Source: CAVUCE01 sp963739985 (lineage in GTDB: Bacteria > Bacteroidota > Ignavibacteria > Ignavibacteriales > Ignavibacteriaceae). From it: a stretch of DNA of 64,000 nucleotides. A program made the translations under genes and the position numbers. The notes under the pieces were generated by a model. That model did no database searches. It saw nothing but the letters and a program-made list of their open reading frames with translations, and was not told where the DNA came from. The stretch's first letter is position 1. Each line of letters opens with the position of its first letter. Positions 63,235 through 64,000 of the stretch are shown piece by piece. The DNA is taken from contig CAVUCE010000021.1 in NCBI GenBank assembly GCA_963739985.1, positions 620,001 through 684,000 on the forward strand. The letters run 5' to 3'.

Positions 63235-64000
63235 ATGCTGAAAAAAACGGTAACAATTTTATTTATTTCACTTTCTGTAGCAATGGCGCAGAACTCTGCA
63301 TATTTAATCAAACATAACAATATGTTTAGTTTGGGAAATAAATATTTGGAAAGAGTTATCAGCATTGCACCGGGAAATTTGGGAACTACGCAAATTGTGA
63401 ATAAACTTTCAGGAAAAACCTATAAAGTAAAGTCCGACGTATTTGCTATGCAGATAGTTTTTACTGGAGTAGGTCCTGCTTACGGTGAAGATCAAAACGG
63501 TGAAAACGATGTAATGCTTACCGCAAAAGATTTTGAATTTACAAGCTATAAAGAAAGCAATCTTAATGATGGCGGGAAAAAATTATCTCTTAACTTTAAG
63601 TTTAGCTGGGAATATACTGATTTTTACCTAACTGCAAATTATGAAGTTTCTCCCGAACAATATTCAATGCGAAAATGGATCGAAGTTTCTGATTCATCAT
63701 ACGGCATTCAATTCTTAGATCGAATTTATGTTGAATCGATGACCCTAAGTAATAATGATTTCAGTCGCGGACAATTCGGTCAGCCGGTATTTAACAATGA
63801 TTTGTTTTTGGGAGTTGAATATCCGACTGTAGAAAATAAAATTGACAGCAATAAAGTTAGAATCGGTTACGTTGTGGGTAAAGAAATAAAGAAACAGCCG
63901 TTTATTTCTCACACTTCTATTCTTGGTGCATCTCCTTCAAAAATCAAGCTTGAACAATCATTCATGGATTATGTCGACGGTATAAAGGTTAACGGAACAC
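63235..64000 (+). CDS. Exported protein, N-terminal part of a probable glycosidase (cut by window end)
   Basis: Open frame from ATG 63235 to the right edge, 255 codons seen. It begins with a signal peptide (MLKKTVTILFISLSVAMAQN), then beta-sandwich text of the kind that precedes GH36/GH101-like catalytic barrels: MFSLGNKYLERVISIAPG, KLSLNFKFSWEYTDFYLTAN, RKWIEVSDSSYGIQFLDRIY and FNNDLFLGVEYPTVENK. The barrel itself is outside the window, so no family is claimed. It starts 27 bases after the TIM-barrel gene and is likely co-transcribed. Confidence 0.62.
   Translation, partial: MLKKTVTILFISLSVAMAQNSAYLIKHNNMFSLGNKYLERVISIAPGNLGTTQIVNKLSGKTYKVKSDVFAMQIVFTGVGPAYGEDQNGENDVMLTAKDFEFTSYKESNLNDGGKKLSLNFKFSWEYTDFYLTANYEVSPEQYSMRKWIEVSDSSYGIQFLDRIYVESMTLSNNDFSRGQFGQPVFNNDLFLGVEYPTVENKIDSNKVRIGYVVGKEIKKQPFISHTSILGASPSKIKLEQSFMDYVDGIKVNGT

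Noticed and set aside
1..64000. CRISPR arrays, tRNA or rRNA genes, transposases, integrases, phage genes
   Set aside because: None seen on reading both strands; no regular spacer repeats and no recognisable transposase or RNA-gene motifs. A covariance-model tRNA and ncRNA search was not possible here.

Overview
The window looks like the chromosome of an AT-rich, Gram-negative saprophyte of the Bacteroidota/Ignavibacteriota/Calditrichota sphere, most like Ignavibacteria. The evidence is the repeated C-terminal secretion tail with the core NYPNPFNPST, two PorV/UPF0164-type outer-membrane proteins, three TonB-dependent receptors with carboxypeptidase-regulatory-like N-termini, and the absence of any SusD. 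This taxonomic placement is inference from gene content. No rRNA, tRNA, CRISPR array, insertion sequence or phage gene was seen.

Layout. 1-1.1 kb: end of a sugar ABC importer (two permeases). 1.1-7 kb: cassette A, made of a TonB receptor, a secreted Fn3/tail protein and a PorV-like protein. 6.9-13.3 kb: two exported GH38 alpha-mannosidase-type enzymes. 13.4-15.5 kb: two related proteins carrying both a lipobox and a secretion tail. 15.5-29 kb: a cytoplasmic run with a DUF4185 protein, a six-hairpin glycosidase, a third GH38, an esterase, a ROK kinase, a mannose-6-phosphate isomerase and a GH78 rhamnosidase. 29.3-31.4 kb: exported GH36 alpha-galactosidase. 31.5-33.4 kb, minus strand: exported amidohydrolase and a DeoR regulator. 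33.6-37.9 kb: agaS, gatZ, pfkB kinase and gatY, the galactosamine/tagatose route. 37.9-43.5 kb: exported beta-helix, TIM-barrel and tandem CBM9-like proteins. 43.7-50.9 kb: Ig/beta-propeller lipoprotein and cassette B (TonB receptor, Fn3/tail protein, PorV-like). 51-53.2 kb: a second DeoR regulator, divergent from an APC permease. 53.6-64 kb: GH114-type enzyme, third TonB receptor, a badly broken beta-helix protein, a TIM-barrel protein and the start of another exported glycosidase-like protein.

How it fits together. This is a large glycan-utilisation island. Exported enzymes cut glycans at the surface, TonB receptors import oligosaccharides, cytoplasmic GH38, GH78 and other enzymes finish them, and two sugar routes feed glycolysis: ROK kinase with mannose-6-phosphate isomerase, and AgaS/PfkB/GatYZ. 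Mannose-, galactose-, rhamnose- and galactosamine-containing substrates are suggested; a glycoprotein or galactosamine-rich exopolysaccharide is my inference.

The two receptor/tail-protein/PorV-like triads stand where SusC/SusD pairs would in Bacteroides and are the best candidate for an undescribed system. A strong caveat is that I count 13 single-base reading-frame breaks in otherwise well conserved genes, most of them gains or losses of a base next to an identical one. Seven of them fall between 58.77 and 60.11 kb. They look more like consensus errors than biology, but this needs read-level checking.
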